This document shows positions 7,894-16,304 of a DNA stretch of 45,045 nt, in pieces. Position numbers and translations under genes: made by a program. How positions within the stretch are numbered: position 1 is the first letter of the stretch; every line of letters begins with the position of its first letter. Origin of the DNA: an uncultured Muribaculaceae bacterium (lineage in GTDB: Bacteria > Bacteroidota > Bacteroidia > Bacteroidales > Muribaculaceae); NCBI GenBank assembly GCA_905209725.1, contig CAJLTZ010000005.1, positions 1 to 45,045 on the forward strand, read 5' to 3'. The notes below the pieces were generated by a model. The model was not told the origin of the DNA, ran no database searches, and saw only the letters and a list, made by a program, of their open reading frames with translations.

Positions 7894-9936
7894 ATGAAAA
7901 AATACATATCAAAAGCGCTGATATTCGCGGGCATGGCGGCGATGCTGGCCTCTTGTAGCGAAGACAGCTGGAACGACCTCTATCTCGACGGATTCGAAGG
8001 AGGCGCCGACAATACCAACGCCAAGGCTATCAATTATACGCTGACCAAGGACGATTATGCCCTTCTTGTCAAATGCGATGCTAACGTCAAACTTGCTCTC
8101 GAGCGGGGCGATTCCGCCGAACTGAAGGCCCTTGAGCGTGTGTCTCAGCAGGGATATTTCACTAAAGAGATCCCCGCCGATGTATATCTGCCGGCTCTCT
8201 TCACCAATAATAAGTTCGCTCTTGCAGGTCTCGGCGACGGAAGTGCCGTAAATGTGACCTATCGCGAGCTCTCCGATGAAGAACCAGCCGAACTCAAGGG
8301 AATCAATGGACTCACGGAATTCAAACTTTCCGACGAGGATTATCAGATTGCCTACGAAAGCAAGAACGACTATACTCCGGCCTTCACACCCTCATGCCCT
8401 GCGTCTGTAGGCATGCCGCGTGTGCTTGAAAACGCCATGGATGAACCCCTGGCCGGCCAATATGTGATTGCAAGTTACAATGTCTCCGACGTTGACCCGG
8501 ACTTCGGTCAGAAGTTCGAGATGACCTCCGTAATCAACAATAATCTCAAGAGCGGAGAAAAGGTGGAGATCAGCGGAGTTGTGACAGGCATGTGCGAACG
8601 CGGCGTGATTGTCGCCGACAAAACCGGCGCCATTCTTGCTTACTCCGGTTCCTATACCCCCGGCACTTATGCCATCGGCGACCAGCTTAAGATCAGCGCT
8701 ACTCTGGGTAATTACAAAAACTGTCTGCAGGTAGACCTCGACAATAGTTCGGTAATAAAGATGGGCTCACAGAAAGTGGAATATCCCAAGGCTGTGGAGC
8801 TCACTGAAAACTATCTCGTAGAGGCCGGCAAGAATGAGAATCCCGTATGCGCCGTATATGGCCATATCACGGGCACAGTGAAGGTGGACGGCACTTATAT
8901 CAACATCATTTTTGGTGAAAACGCCAAGGCTCGTGGCAGTGTCTACTATGCCTCAGATGAAACCAAAGCCCTTCTTGTGGATGGCTCAAAGGTATCCATC
9001 CTCGGTTACTTCACACAGACCTCCGGAAGTTCTATCACCAATGCCAACATCGTAGTTACCGACGTAGAGGCTGCTGCCAAGGCTCGCCGTCGTGGCGCTC
9101 CTAAGCGTGTTGTGGCTGTGCCCTCCACCCAGGTGTTCGCCGCATGGGTATGCAATGGCTCATCATGGAGCCAGGCCGCAAGCAATGTCAATGTGCTCCA
9201 GCCTGCAGATTATTCAAATATGGGTCTCGGATACGGCTCATTCACCAACAAGGTGGATATCGCCACAATCCAGAGATATCTCTCGCTTAAATACCCCTAC
9301 GCTGCCAAAGACGCTGTGCAGTATGTGGCATATAAGGTTTATGCGAACAAGGAGACCAAATACCATTGCACCCAGTTCACATTCGATGGCACAGAATGGA
9401 CTGACACCTTCTCTGAAAATGGTGTGACAACCGTTACCAACCAGTATGTGTTCCGCAACGGCAAATGGCAGTTTGACCCCTCCATCGAGATCACTCTACC
9501 CGTGGGACGCAACCAGCCCGAATCCATGAAGTTCTTCCAGGCATGCGTTGACTGGGTAAAGGACAATGTGCCCAACGGCTCAGAGTATATCACAAGCTAC
9601 GGCAATAACGATTATTATACCGGCGCTTCCGCTTATCAGGGCAATATCGACCTTCGTCCGAAGGCTGCAAGAGACCAGTATTCCGGATATGACGGCATGA
9701 GCGATGAAGAAGTGATTGCAATTCTGAAGAAGCATTTCGAGGAAGAGGTTGGTCCGGCAGTGCTGTCGCAGTTCTATCCCGACCTCGCTCCTCTCGGCGA
9801 CTTCCACCCCACCATCACAATACACTTCGGCGCTTACAACGGTAGCACCACTGAAAACGAGACCATAGTATTTGAAACTGTGGAGACAGGCAAATATAAA
9901 TTTGTTTCCTGCACATGGAATAAGAATCCGGAGTAA
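7894..9936 (+). CDS. Surface lipoprotein with two OB-fold-like domains, receptor partner
   Basis: A 680-residue lipoprotein: lipobox LASC with Cys21, followed by SED, which fits the Bacteroidetes surface-export pattern. Residues about 210-290 have the pattern of an OB-fold-like domain (KVEISGVVTGM, IVADKTGAILAYSG, IGDQLKISATLGNY), and about 305-395 look like a second copy (VYGHITGTVKVDGTYINI, KVSILGYFTQTSG). The last 270 residues, with paired Tyr/Trp-rich strands, I do not recognise. It lies 12 bases after the TonB receptor and must share its transcript, ending at the terminator at 9958. The pair could take up a ligand bound by the lipoprotein, which is an inference from layout. It is not a SusD homologue as far as I can see. 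Confidence 0.72.
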   Translation: MKKYISKALIFAGMAAMLASCSEDSWNDLYLDGFEGGADNTNAKAINYTLTKDDYALLVKCDANVKLALERGDSAELKALERVSQQGYFTKEIPADVYLPALFTNNKFALAGLGDGSAVNVTYRELSDEEPAELKGINGLTEFKLSDEDYQIAYESKNDYTPAFTPSCPASVGMPRVLENAMDEPLAGQYVIASYNVSDVDPDFGQKFEMTSVINNNLKSGEKVEISGVVTGMCERGVIVADKTGAILAYSGSYTPGTYAIGDQLKISATLGNYKNCLQVDLDNSSVIKMGSQKVEYPKAVELTENYLVEAGKNENPVCAVYGHITGTVKVDGTYINIIFGENAKARGSVYYASDETKALLVDGSKVSILGYFTQTSGSSITNANIVVTDVEAAAKARRRGAPKRVVAVPSTQVFAAWVCNGSSWSQAASNVNVLQPADYSNMGLGYGSFTNKVDIATIQRYLSLKYPYAAKDAVQYVAYKVYANKETKYHCTQFTFDGTEWTDTFSENGVTTVTNQYVFRNGKWQFDPSIEITLPVGRNQPESMKFFQACVDWVKDNVPNGSEYITSYGNNDYYTGASAYQGNIDLRPKAARDQYSGYDGMSDEEVIAILKKHFEEEVGPAVLSQFYPDLAPLGDFHPTITIHFGAYNGSTTENETIVFETVETGKYKFVSCTWNKNPE

Positions 9937-9957
9937 TCCCGCAACCACCTTAAAAAC

Positions 9958-9991
9958 AAAAATGGACGCCTTCTCAGACGTCCATTTTTTT
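9958..9991. terminator. Bidirectional terminator between the lipoprotein gene and htpG
   Basis: An 11-bp perfect inverted repeat (AAAAATGGACG at 9958-9968, CGTCCATTTTT at 9979-9989) with a 10-base loop, followed by T residues to 9991 and preceded by A residues. It can stop both the + strand receptor operon and the - strand htpG transcript. Confidence 0.88.
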
Positions 9992-10009
9992 GATAATATC
10001 TAATGTCTG

Positions 10010-12061
10010 TTACAGCAGTTGAGCCGAACGGCGGATAAATGCCGTGAGGTCCTCACCTTTCAGAAGATTTGCCTGAAGAAGAGCTAGGTCAATCACTTGC
10101 TTAACAACAGGCTGTCCGGAAGCATAATCGCTCACCAACTTGTCCTCCTTGTCGCGGAGTTCAGCCACGCTCTTTTCCTTTTCGCCAATCTGCTTCTGAA
10201 GTTCATCCTTTTCAGACTGCTCTTTCTTTTCGGCCATCTCCTTGCGGAGTGTCTCGACTTCTGCATTGGTTTTCTCAATGTCGCTGCGGATGGGTCCGAC
10301 CTCTAAGCCGAGAGCCTTCTCAGCATTCTCAAGCACACGCTTCACAGCAGGCTGATTGGTATTGACCACGACGGCATACATATCAGGCATCTGTCCATAG
10401 AAATTCATACCGGGCTGCAGCGCGGCCATATCTTTCATGCGTCGCATCATCTCATTCTGTGTCACTACGGCTGGAGCTTCATTCTCTGAAAGTGCCTCAT
10501 ATTCCACGATGAAGTTGGTATCCTTCATCTTGGGAAGCTGCGAACGGAACATACCTGTAAGGAGTTCAGCCTGAATACCTGTAAGGTTGGCGGATTCCTC
10601 ATCCTTCTTCGGGATAAGGCGTTCGGGGATATCGCTGTCAACACGTACGAAACGAGTCTTCTCGAGTTTGCTTTCAAGGAGATGGATGAGATGCTGGTCG
10701 AGCTGGCCATCCATCAGGAGAACATTGTAACCCTTCTCCTCAGCACCCTTCACATAGGCATATTGTGCAGTCTTATCCGTGGCATAGAGATAAACCACGC
10801 TTCCCTCCTTGTCGGTCTGCGAAGAAGAAACAAGCGCGGAATATTCCTCAAAAGTATAGTAATTGTCGTTCACGTCGCTGAAGAGGAAGAATTTCTTCGA
10901 CTGGTCGTAGAACTTCTCATCCGTGAGCATGCCGTATTTGATGAATATCTCAATGTCATTCCACTTTTTCTCATAGTCCTTGCGGTTGTCGCGGAACATA
11001 CGGTCGAGCTTCTCTCCTACTTTTTTGGAGATATAACCTGAAATCTTCTTTACCTGCGAGTCGGCCTGCAGATAACTGCGGCTCACATTCAGAGGAATGT
11101 CGGGCGAGTCGATCACGCCCTGCATGAGCATCATGAATTCGGGCACCACACCCTCCACCTGATCGGTGACATAAACCTGATTGCAGTAAAGCTGAATGCG
11201 GTTTTTCTGAATGTCGATGTTGGTCTTTATCTTCGGGAAGTATAGAATTCCGGTAAGATTAAAGGGGTAGTCCACATTAAGATGAATCCAGAATAGGGGA
11301 TCCTCCTCGCCGGGACGCAGTTCGTGATAGAACTTGAGATAATCCTCATCGGTAAGGTCAGCCGGCTTGCGGGTCCAGAGAGGTTCTGTGGCATTGACAA
11401 TTTTGTCTTTGTCAGTGTCAACATATTTGCCATCCTTCCATTCCTGCTCTTTGCCGCTGATTACCGGAACAGGGAGGAAACGGCAGTATTTCTTAAGAAG
11501 TGCGTCGATGCGCGATTGCTCAAGGAATTCCTTGTTGTCGTCATCGATGTAAAGGATGATATCGGTGCCTCGCTCAGTCTTGTCGCATTCCTGCATGTCG
11601 AATTCAGGACTGCCGTCGCATTGCCATTCCACAGCCTTTGCTCCATCCTTGTAAGAGAGGGAACGGATCACAACCTTCTTCGAGACCATGAAGGCTGAGT
11701 AAAATCCGAGACCGAAGTGACCAATTATCGAATTGGCTGTATCCTTATATTTCTCGAGGAATTCCTCTGCTCCGGAGAATGCAATCTGGTTGATGTATTT
11801 CTCGATATCGTCTGCATCCATTCCGATTCCATGGTCGGAAACGGTGAGAGTGCCGGCCTCCTTGTCAATCTTGACGCGCACGTTGAGTTCTCCGAGCTCA
11901 CCTTTGAAATCACCAAAGGAAGCCAATGTCTTAATCTTCTGGGTAGCGTCTATAGCGTTCGAAACCAATTCGCGGAGAAAAATCTCGTGGTCGCTATAGA
12001 GGAATTTTTTAATCACCGGAAAGATATTTTCGGTGGTTACACCAATTTTACCTTTAGCCAT
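10010..12061 (-). CDS. htpG: Molecular chaperone HtpG (bacterial Hsp90)
   Basis: A 683-residue ATP-dependent cytosolic chaperone, a dimer that remodels client proteins. The N-terminal GHKL ATPase has all its boxes: ELVSNAIDA near residue 35, DHGIGMD near 82, and GHFGLGFYSAFMVS near 120. The middle domain carries NRIQLYCNQVYV and LNVSRSYLQ, and the C-terminal dimerisation part follows a Lys/Glu-rich coiled stretch (about 585-630). Length is slightly above E. coli HtpG (624), mainly because of this charged insert. The gene stands alone between two hairpin terminators. An imperfect CTTG, 21 bases, TATGTTCG arrangement lies upstream, too weak to list as a promoter. Confidence 0.96.
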   Translation of the reverse strand: MAKGKIGVTTENIFPVIKKFLYSDHEIFLRELVSNAIDATQKIKTLASFGDFKGELGELNVRVKIDKEAGTLTVSDHGIGMDADDIEKYINQIAFSGAEEFLEKYKDTANSIIGHFGLGFYSAFMVSKKVVIRSLSYKDGAKAVEWQCDGSPEFDMQECDKTERGTDIILYIDDDNKEFLEQSRIDALLKKYCRFLPVPVISGKEQEWKDGKYVDTDKDKIVNATEPLWTRKPADLTDEDYLKFYHELRPGEEDPLFWIHLNVDYPFNLTGILYFPKIKTNIDIQKNRIQLYCNQVYVTDQVEGVVPEFMMLMQGVIDSPDIPLNVSRSYLQADSQVKKISGYISKKVGEKLDRMFRDNRKDYEKKWNDIEIFIKYGMLTDEKFYDQSKKFFLFSDVNDNYYTFEEYSALVSSSQTDKEGSVVYLYATDKTAQYAYVKGAEEKGYNVLLMDGQLDQHLIHLLESKLEKTRFVRVDSDIPERLIPKKDEESANLTGIQAELLTGMFRSQLPKMKDTNFIVEYEALSENEAPAVVTQNEMMRRMKDMAALQPGMNFYGQMPDMYAVVVNTNQPAVKRVLENAEKALGLEVGPIRSDIEKTNAEVETLRKEMAEKKEQSEKDELQKQIGEKEKSVAELRDKEDKLVSDYASGQPVVKQVIDLALLQANLLKGEDLTAFIRRSAQLL

Positions 12062-12157
12062 AACTATATGATGAATTTATAATTTTCTATCTATACAATT
12101 AGCAAATTATGTGCCATAGATAAAACGAACATACTGCGCTAAAGGTTTGAAATGCAA

Positions 12158-12187
12158 GAGAGGTCTCACATAATTGTGAGACCTCTC
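12158..12187 (-). terminator. Hairpin terminator of the BACON/GLUG lipoprotein gene
   Basis: A perfect 13-bp inverted repeat (GAGAGGTCTCACA at 12158-12170 and its complement at 12175-12187) around a TAAT loop, 26 bases past the stop codon of the - strand gene. The base run after it is only partly U-rich, so its efficiency is uncertain. Confidence 0.65.
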
Positions 12188-12213
12188 CAGCTTTGATATT
12201 ATATAATTGATGA

Positions 12214-13905
12214 TTAGAGCCAACGGAGTTCGGGATATTCACCCATCTTCCAGATGCTATTGAAATCCCAATCCTTGAATGTGGACTGCTGCTTGAGCTG
12301 AGCGTCGGAAACATTGCCCCAACCATAGCAGCTTGTAGCGAAGTGTTTCCATGCTTCAATCTTCTGGTCTTTCACTGTTATGATCTTGATGGCGTCGACA
12401 TGAGTCGGGATAGCACCAAGTATGTAGCAGTTGGTGGCAGTGAGTTTGTTGCGGGTTGTGCAGTTGTTGAAAGGATATACAGCATAGCTGCAGGCTTCCT
12501 TCTCACCGTTTGCATTTACGCCGTGGGTTATATGACAGTCAACACTGACATTGCCAACTACATAGCAGTTTTCTGTGTTTGCGTTGTTGACAAGACCACA
12601 TGCCGTGCTACCGACTCCATGGGCTCTGACGTCAGCATTAACACGGCATTGCTTGATTGTCTGGGGGAAGCGCGCGCTGAGCGAGTAGTTGCCGAGACCG
12701 GAAACGATGTATCCGCCGCAGATGGCACCGTTGCCAGCGACACTAACACATTCCATAGCCTTTGTGGAGAAGTTTGCTGCTGAATAAGCAATCACACCGG
12801 CTGCATATCTGGGACCCACGATGCCTTTTTCAGTAATCTCAACACGAAGATTCTTCACCCCAGATGTGCCCTCACAGTTGCCGAAGAGACCGGCATAGTC
12901 ATAATCTGTATCAATCCAGAGACCTTTGATGGTGTGTCCCTGACCATCATATTTGCTCGACATATCCACAGGAACCCATCCGTTTTTAGGATTGGTCTGG
13001 TTGATATATGAAGTGAGATCAATATCCTCAGTCTGCACAAAGTAAGCGTTCTTAACCTTGCCTACGTTGGCAAGCTGGCCTGCTGTGGCAATCTGATAGG
13101 GATTGTTCTCTGTGCCCTCTCCACCAGCGAAAAGACCTTCCTGAGGATTCTGGATTACATGGAATTTGAAGGAATAAGCGCTACCTCCTTTTACTATCAC
13201 GTCGCCTTCACGCTTGGCACTACCAGTATTAGGCTCTGCCACGAGAACAATCTGCTTGTTGGCTGTGAGTGTAACGGAGGTTACCCAACTGGGCTTTGTA
13301 ACGGCGCTCGACATAGCGGGAGTCTTCAGGTCGATGGTCTGAGTAACACCGTCGCCTACTGCAGCGAACTCAACCTCTGCGAGATCCTCTTTCACAGGCT
13401 CGATGGGAGTATAGAAAGGAATCTGATATTTCACTACTGCGAGAGTGGTGTCCATTCTTGTCTGGATGTCCTCTACCACCATGCGGCCATATAGCACAGG
13501 TGCACCTTCATATTGAGAATAGCGAAGCGCGTAGCCATTGCCTTTCTCAACCTTTACATCGCTCTGCCATGCATCCTCGGGAATGCCTACGATGTTCTGA
13601 AGAGCATCTACATGACCGAGATTCGTGAAGTCTGTGTAGCCGTTGGAAACGAAACGATCGCCCTCAACACGGACATATACACTGCGATTTGTGACAACTG
13701 CCAATGTGTCGAAATTGGCCTGGCCGTAAATCACTTCAGCCGTTGTTCCGGCAATCTCGGGAAGATCCTTATCGCTGCTTACCACTCCGCTGAGGCTGGG
13801 AAGCTTGTCGTTGCCGGGCTCATCATCGCTGCAAGACACGAAGCCGAAGCCCATCCCGAGCACGGCAGTTGCGAAACATAACGATTTGATTAATGGATGT
13901 TTCAT
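12214..13905 (-). CDS. Surface lipoprotein with BACON-like and GLUG-like domains
   Basis: A 563-residue lipoprotein. The lipobox ends at Cys25 and is followed by SDDEPG, a strong Bacteroidetes surface-export signal, so it should face outward. Residues about 50-180 form an unrecognised beta domain. Residues about 186-252 look like a BACON domain (PSWVTSVTLTANKQIVLVAE, KREGDVIVKGG). From 262 on comes a beta-helix of the GLUG / M26-peptidase-associated type: GTENNPYQIATAGQLANV, YDGQGHTIKGLW, AGLFGNC, and the family-typical ending WKMGEYPELRWL. Such proteins often bind host or dietary glycans or act as adhesins; I see no catalytic site. It is monocistronic. Confidence 0.75.
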   Translation of the reverse strand: MKHPLIKSLCFATAVLGMGFGFVSCSDDEPGNDKLPSLSGVVSSDKDLPEIAGTTAEVIYGQANFDTLAVVTNRSVYVRVEGDRFVSNGYTDFTNLGHVDALQNIVGIPEDAWQSDVKVEKGNGYALRYSQYEGAPVLYGRMVVEDIQTRMDTTLAVVKYQIPFYTPIEPVKEDLAEVEFAAVGDGVTQTIDLKTPAMSSAVTKPSWVTSVTLTANKQIVLVAEPNTGSAKREGDVIVKGGSAYSFKFHVIQNPQEGLFAGGEGTENNPYQIATAGQLANVGKVKNAYFVQTEDIDLTSYINQTNPKNGWVPVDMSSKYDGQGHTIKGLWIDTDYDYAGLFGNCEGTSGVKNLRVEITEKGIVGPRYAAGVIAYSAANFSTKAMECVSVAGNGAICGGYIVSGLGNYSLSARFPQTIKQCRVNADVRAHGVGSTACGLVNNANTENCYVVGNVSVDCHITHGVNANGEKEACSYAVYPFNNCTTRNKLTATNCYILGAIPTHVDAIKIITVKDQKIEAWKHFATSCYGWGNVSDAQLKQQSTFKDWDFNSIWKMGEYPELRWL

Positions 13906-14006
13906 AAGCTGTTATTTAGTTTTTAAATTATCATTTTTGGCACGGTCAATATATCCCTCTGGATTGTATCCATTAGAGTTTTTTGTATATTCCGTTAACT
14001 TTGCCA

Positions 14007-14014
14007 CAAATTTA
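14007..14014 (-). promoter_or_regulatory. Possible -7 element for the lone surface lipoprotein gene
   Basis: Read on the - strand, 14014-14007 is TAAATTTG, a full -7 match. No TTTG lies 19-21 bases upstream, so the -33 half is missing or degenerate. It would give a leader of about 95 bases. The 194-base gap (13906-14099) is AT-rich and holds nothing else I can identify. Confidence 0.45.
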
Positions 14015-14099
14015 AACAATATTTCACAATTCCATCCGCCGATAATGTTAATAAATGTTAATTTATCCCTTCAATATCGTTTACACGCGAATTTTATTG

Positions 14100-15047
14100 T
14101 CAGAGCCTGGATAGACATTCCGACACATTGCGGAAAATTCGCTCCTCAAGATTGTCTTCATCAGCAGGAACAAATGTTTTTCCGGTGATATGTTCATAAA
14201 GTTCGATGTAGCGTTTACTTACTTCCTCGCAATATTCCGGAGTCATCTCGGGCACCTTCTGTCCGGGCTTTCCCATAAAGTCGTGTTCGATGAGCCACTG
14301 ACGCACGAACTCCTTCGAGAGCTGACGCTGCGGCTCACCTTTTTCGAAGCGCTCTTCATATCCTTCGGAATAGAAATAGCGTGATGAATCGGGAGTATGT
14401 ATCTCATCGATAAGGATCACCTTACCGTCGAGGATGCCGAACTCATATTTTGTATCCACGAGGATTAGGCCTTGTCGTGCGGCCATCTCCTGACCGCGAG
14501 CGAAGAGGGCGAGAGCATATTTTTCAACCTGCTCGTAGATATCCTCAGCCACGATACCCTGGGCAATAATCTCCTCACGTGAGATGTTGAGGTCGTGACC
14601 GGCATCTGCCTTGGTGGTAGGAGTAAGAATAGGATGAGGGAGTTTCTGGTTTTCACGCAAGCCTTCGGGGAGAGACACTCCGCAGATGGAGCGTGCTCCG
14701 GCCTTGTAGTCGCGCCAGGCCGATCCTGCGAGATAGCCTCTCACAATCATCTCGATCTTTAGCGGCTGGCAGCGAAGGCCCACAGTGACCATCGGATCGG
14801 GAACGGCCACTTTCCAGTTGGGCACGATATCCTTTGTGGCGTCAAGGAAGAAATCGGCAATCTGATTGAGCACCTGTCCCTTGTAGGGGATGCCCTTGGG
14901 AAGGATCACATCAAAGGCAGATATGCGGTCTGTGGCCACCATCACAAGATAGCGGTCGTCGATGTCATAGACATCGCGCACTTTGCCATGATACACTGAT
15001 TTCTGGTTTTTAAACTCAAAGTTAGTAGATGTAAGCGATCTGGACAT
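14100..15047 (-). CDS. purC: SAICAR synthase (PurC)
   Basis: PurC ligates aspartate to CAIR with ATP in de novo purine synthesis. The 315-residue length matches the longer Bacteroidetes form of the family. Family motifs are present: GKVRDVYDIDD near residue 22, RISAFDVILPKGIPYKGQ near 42, EMIVRGYLAGSAW near 98, LILVDTKYEFG near 199, and the ATP/metal-binding IDEIHTPDSSRY near 218. It lies 18 bases downstream of the FtsX-like permease gene and is probably the last gene of the transcript that begins at dnaN. No terminator is obvious after it. Confidence 0.95.
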   Translation of the reverse strand: MSRSLTSTNFEFKNQKSVYHGKVRDVYDIDDRYLVMVATDRISAFDVILPKGIPYKGQVLNQIADFFLDATKDIVPNWKVAVPDPMVTVGLRCQPLKIEMIVRGYLAGSAWRDYKAGARSICGVSLPEGLRENQKLPHPILTPTTKADAGHDLNISREEIIAQGIVAEDIYEQVEKYALALFARGQEMAARQGLILVDTKYEFGILDGKVILIDEIHTPDSSRYFYSEGYEERFEKGEPQRQLSKEFVRQWLIEHDFMGKPGQKVPEMTPEYCEEVSKRYIELYEHITGKTFVPADEDNLEERIFRNVSECLSRL

Positions 15048-15065
15048 GTTATGTAAGTTTAAAGT

Positions 15066-16304
15066 TTATTCATCCTGAAGGGCTTCGGCAGGGGATATCC
15101 TCGCCACAAAGCCGGAAGGTATTATCAAAGCGAGCCACACGGCGGCAAAGACTGCCACATTAAGTATCACCACATGAAGAGGGTTAATCTCAACAGGCAC
15201 GAAGTCGATATAGTAGGCATCGGGATCGAGAGGGATGAAATGCCATTTGTCCTGACAGAAGAGCAGGATCAGCGACACTGCATTTCCAATCAGCATACCC
15301 CAGAGCGCCACTTTCATGGCGAGCCAGAGGAATGTACGGCGCGTCATCCCAAGCGAGGCGCCGACCGCACGAATCACTCCGATGAAGCGTTTTTTGTCGA
15401 GGATAATAATGAGGAGTCCGGATATAAGCGTCACCGCAGCCACAAAAGTCATCAGCACAAGAATCACCAACACATTTGTGTCGAGCAGAGATAGCCAATG
15501 GAAATATCCCGCTCCCTGCGACATGGCATTGTCCACCTGATAGAAGCGGAACAGTGTGCCGTCGGCCACCTTTTCCGTAAGAAGGTTATGAAGTTTGCCG
15601 GCACGTTCCTCCACGCGTGAGAAATCGTCGGTGTGGACAGCAAGGCTTGTGCCCTGATTGCTGCTGATTCCGCCAAGATTCTGAATCAGTTTCAAGTCGC
15701 CATATATAAATAAGCCATCGTAGGAATCGAAATGTGTATTGAAGATAGCAGCCACTTTAAGCGGGCGCACTCTGACATCATCAGAAATGAAATAGGTGTT
15801 TATCTTGTCGCCTACCTTCAGACCGAGTTGCCGGGCCGCTATCCTGGATATCACGATATCCAGGCTTGCCGACTTCTCATAGTCGGGAATCCGTCCTTCC
15901 TCGAGATTGCTCTTAATAAAATCGCGTATAGCCTTACCGTTAAGGCTTTTGAGATAAACGCCTTTGAAATTATCATCGGTCTTGAGAATAGCCGGAATCG
16001 ATGCCTCAAGGCTATAGTCGGTGATTCCTTCAGCCTCGTCGAGAGTAGCGGCAAGGGATGGAGTGAGGGTTATAAGGTTGTCGTCGCCCTCTTCCGAGGG
16101 TATTGCATAAAGGGAGATATGGGAATTGAAGCCCACCACCTTCTCGCGGATCTCGCGTTTGAAACCGAGCACAATGGCTATGGACAGGAGCATCACCGCC
16201 ACCGACAATGCCACGGCGGCTACGGCCACCTTAACCGCCGGGGCGCTCTTGCGCCTCGATGACGAAAGCGACAATCGCCGCGCAAGATATAGAGCTACGT
16301 TCAT
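15066..16304 (-). CDS. ABC transporter permease, FtsX/LolE-like
   Basis: A 412-residue inner-membrane protein with the FtsX/MacB permease layout: one membrane helix near the N-terminus (about 24-48), a large periplasmic domain (about 50-270) and three more helices (about 275-300, 325-348, 378-400). The cytoplasmic coupling-helix region reads GVIRAVGASLGMTRRTF and the protein ends in ARISPAEALQDE, both typical of lipoprotein-releasing permeases. LolC/E-type lipoprotein sorting is the likeliest role. No LolD ATPase gene is next to it, so the partner must be encoded elsewhere. Its start overlaps the recN stop by 4 bases (ATGA). Confidence 0.85.
   Translation of the reverse strand: MNVALYLARRLSLSSSRRKSAPAVKVAVAAVALSVAVMLLSIAIVLGFKREIREKVVGFNSHISLYAIPSEEGDDNLITLTPSLAATLDEAEGITDYSLEASIPAILKTDDNFKGVYLKSLNGKAIRDFIKSNLEEGRIPDYEKSASLDIVISRIAARQLGLKVGDKINTYFISDDVRVRPLKVAAIFNTHFDSYDGLFIYGDLKLIQNLGGISSNQGTSLAVHTDDFSRVEERAGKLHNLLTEKVADGTLFRFYQVDNAMSQGAGYFHWLSLLDTNVLVILVLMTFVAAVTLISGLLIIILDKKRFIGVIRAVGASLGMTRRTFLWLAMKVALWGMLIGNAVSLILLFCQDKWHFIPLDPDAYYIDFVPVEINPLHVVILNVAVFAAVWLALIIPSGFVARISPAEALQDE

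Noticed and set aside
5158..9936. SusC/SusD nutrient-uptake pair with enzymes (PUL)
   Set aside because: The second protein does not look like SusD and no glycoside hydrolase, sulfatase or sensor gene is adjacent.
12062..12157. Promoter for htpG (CTTG, 21 bases, TATGTTCG on the - strand)
   Set aside because: Two mismatches and a stretched spacer; not convincing without start-site data.
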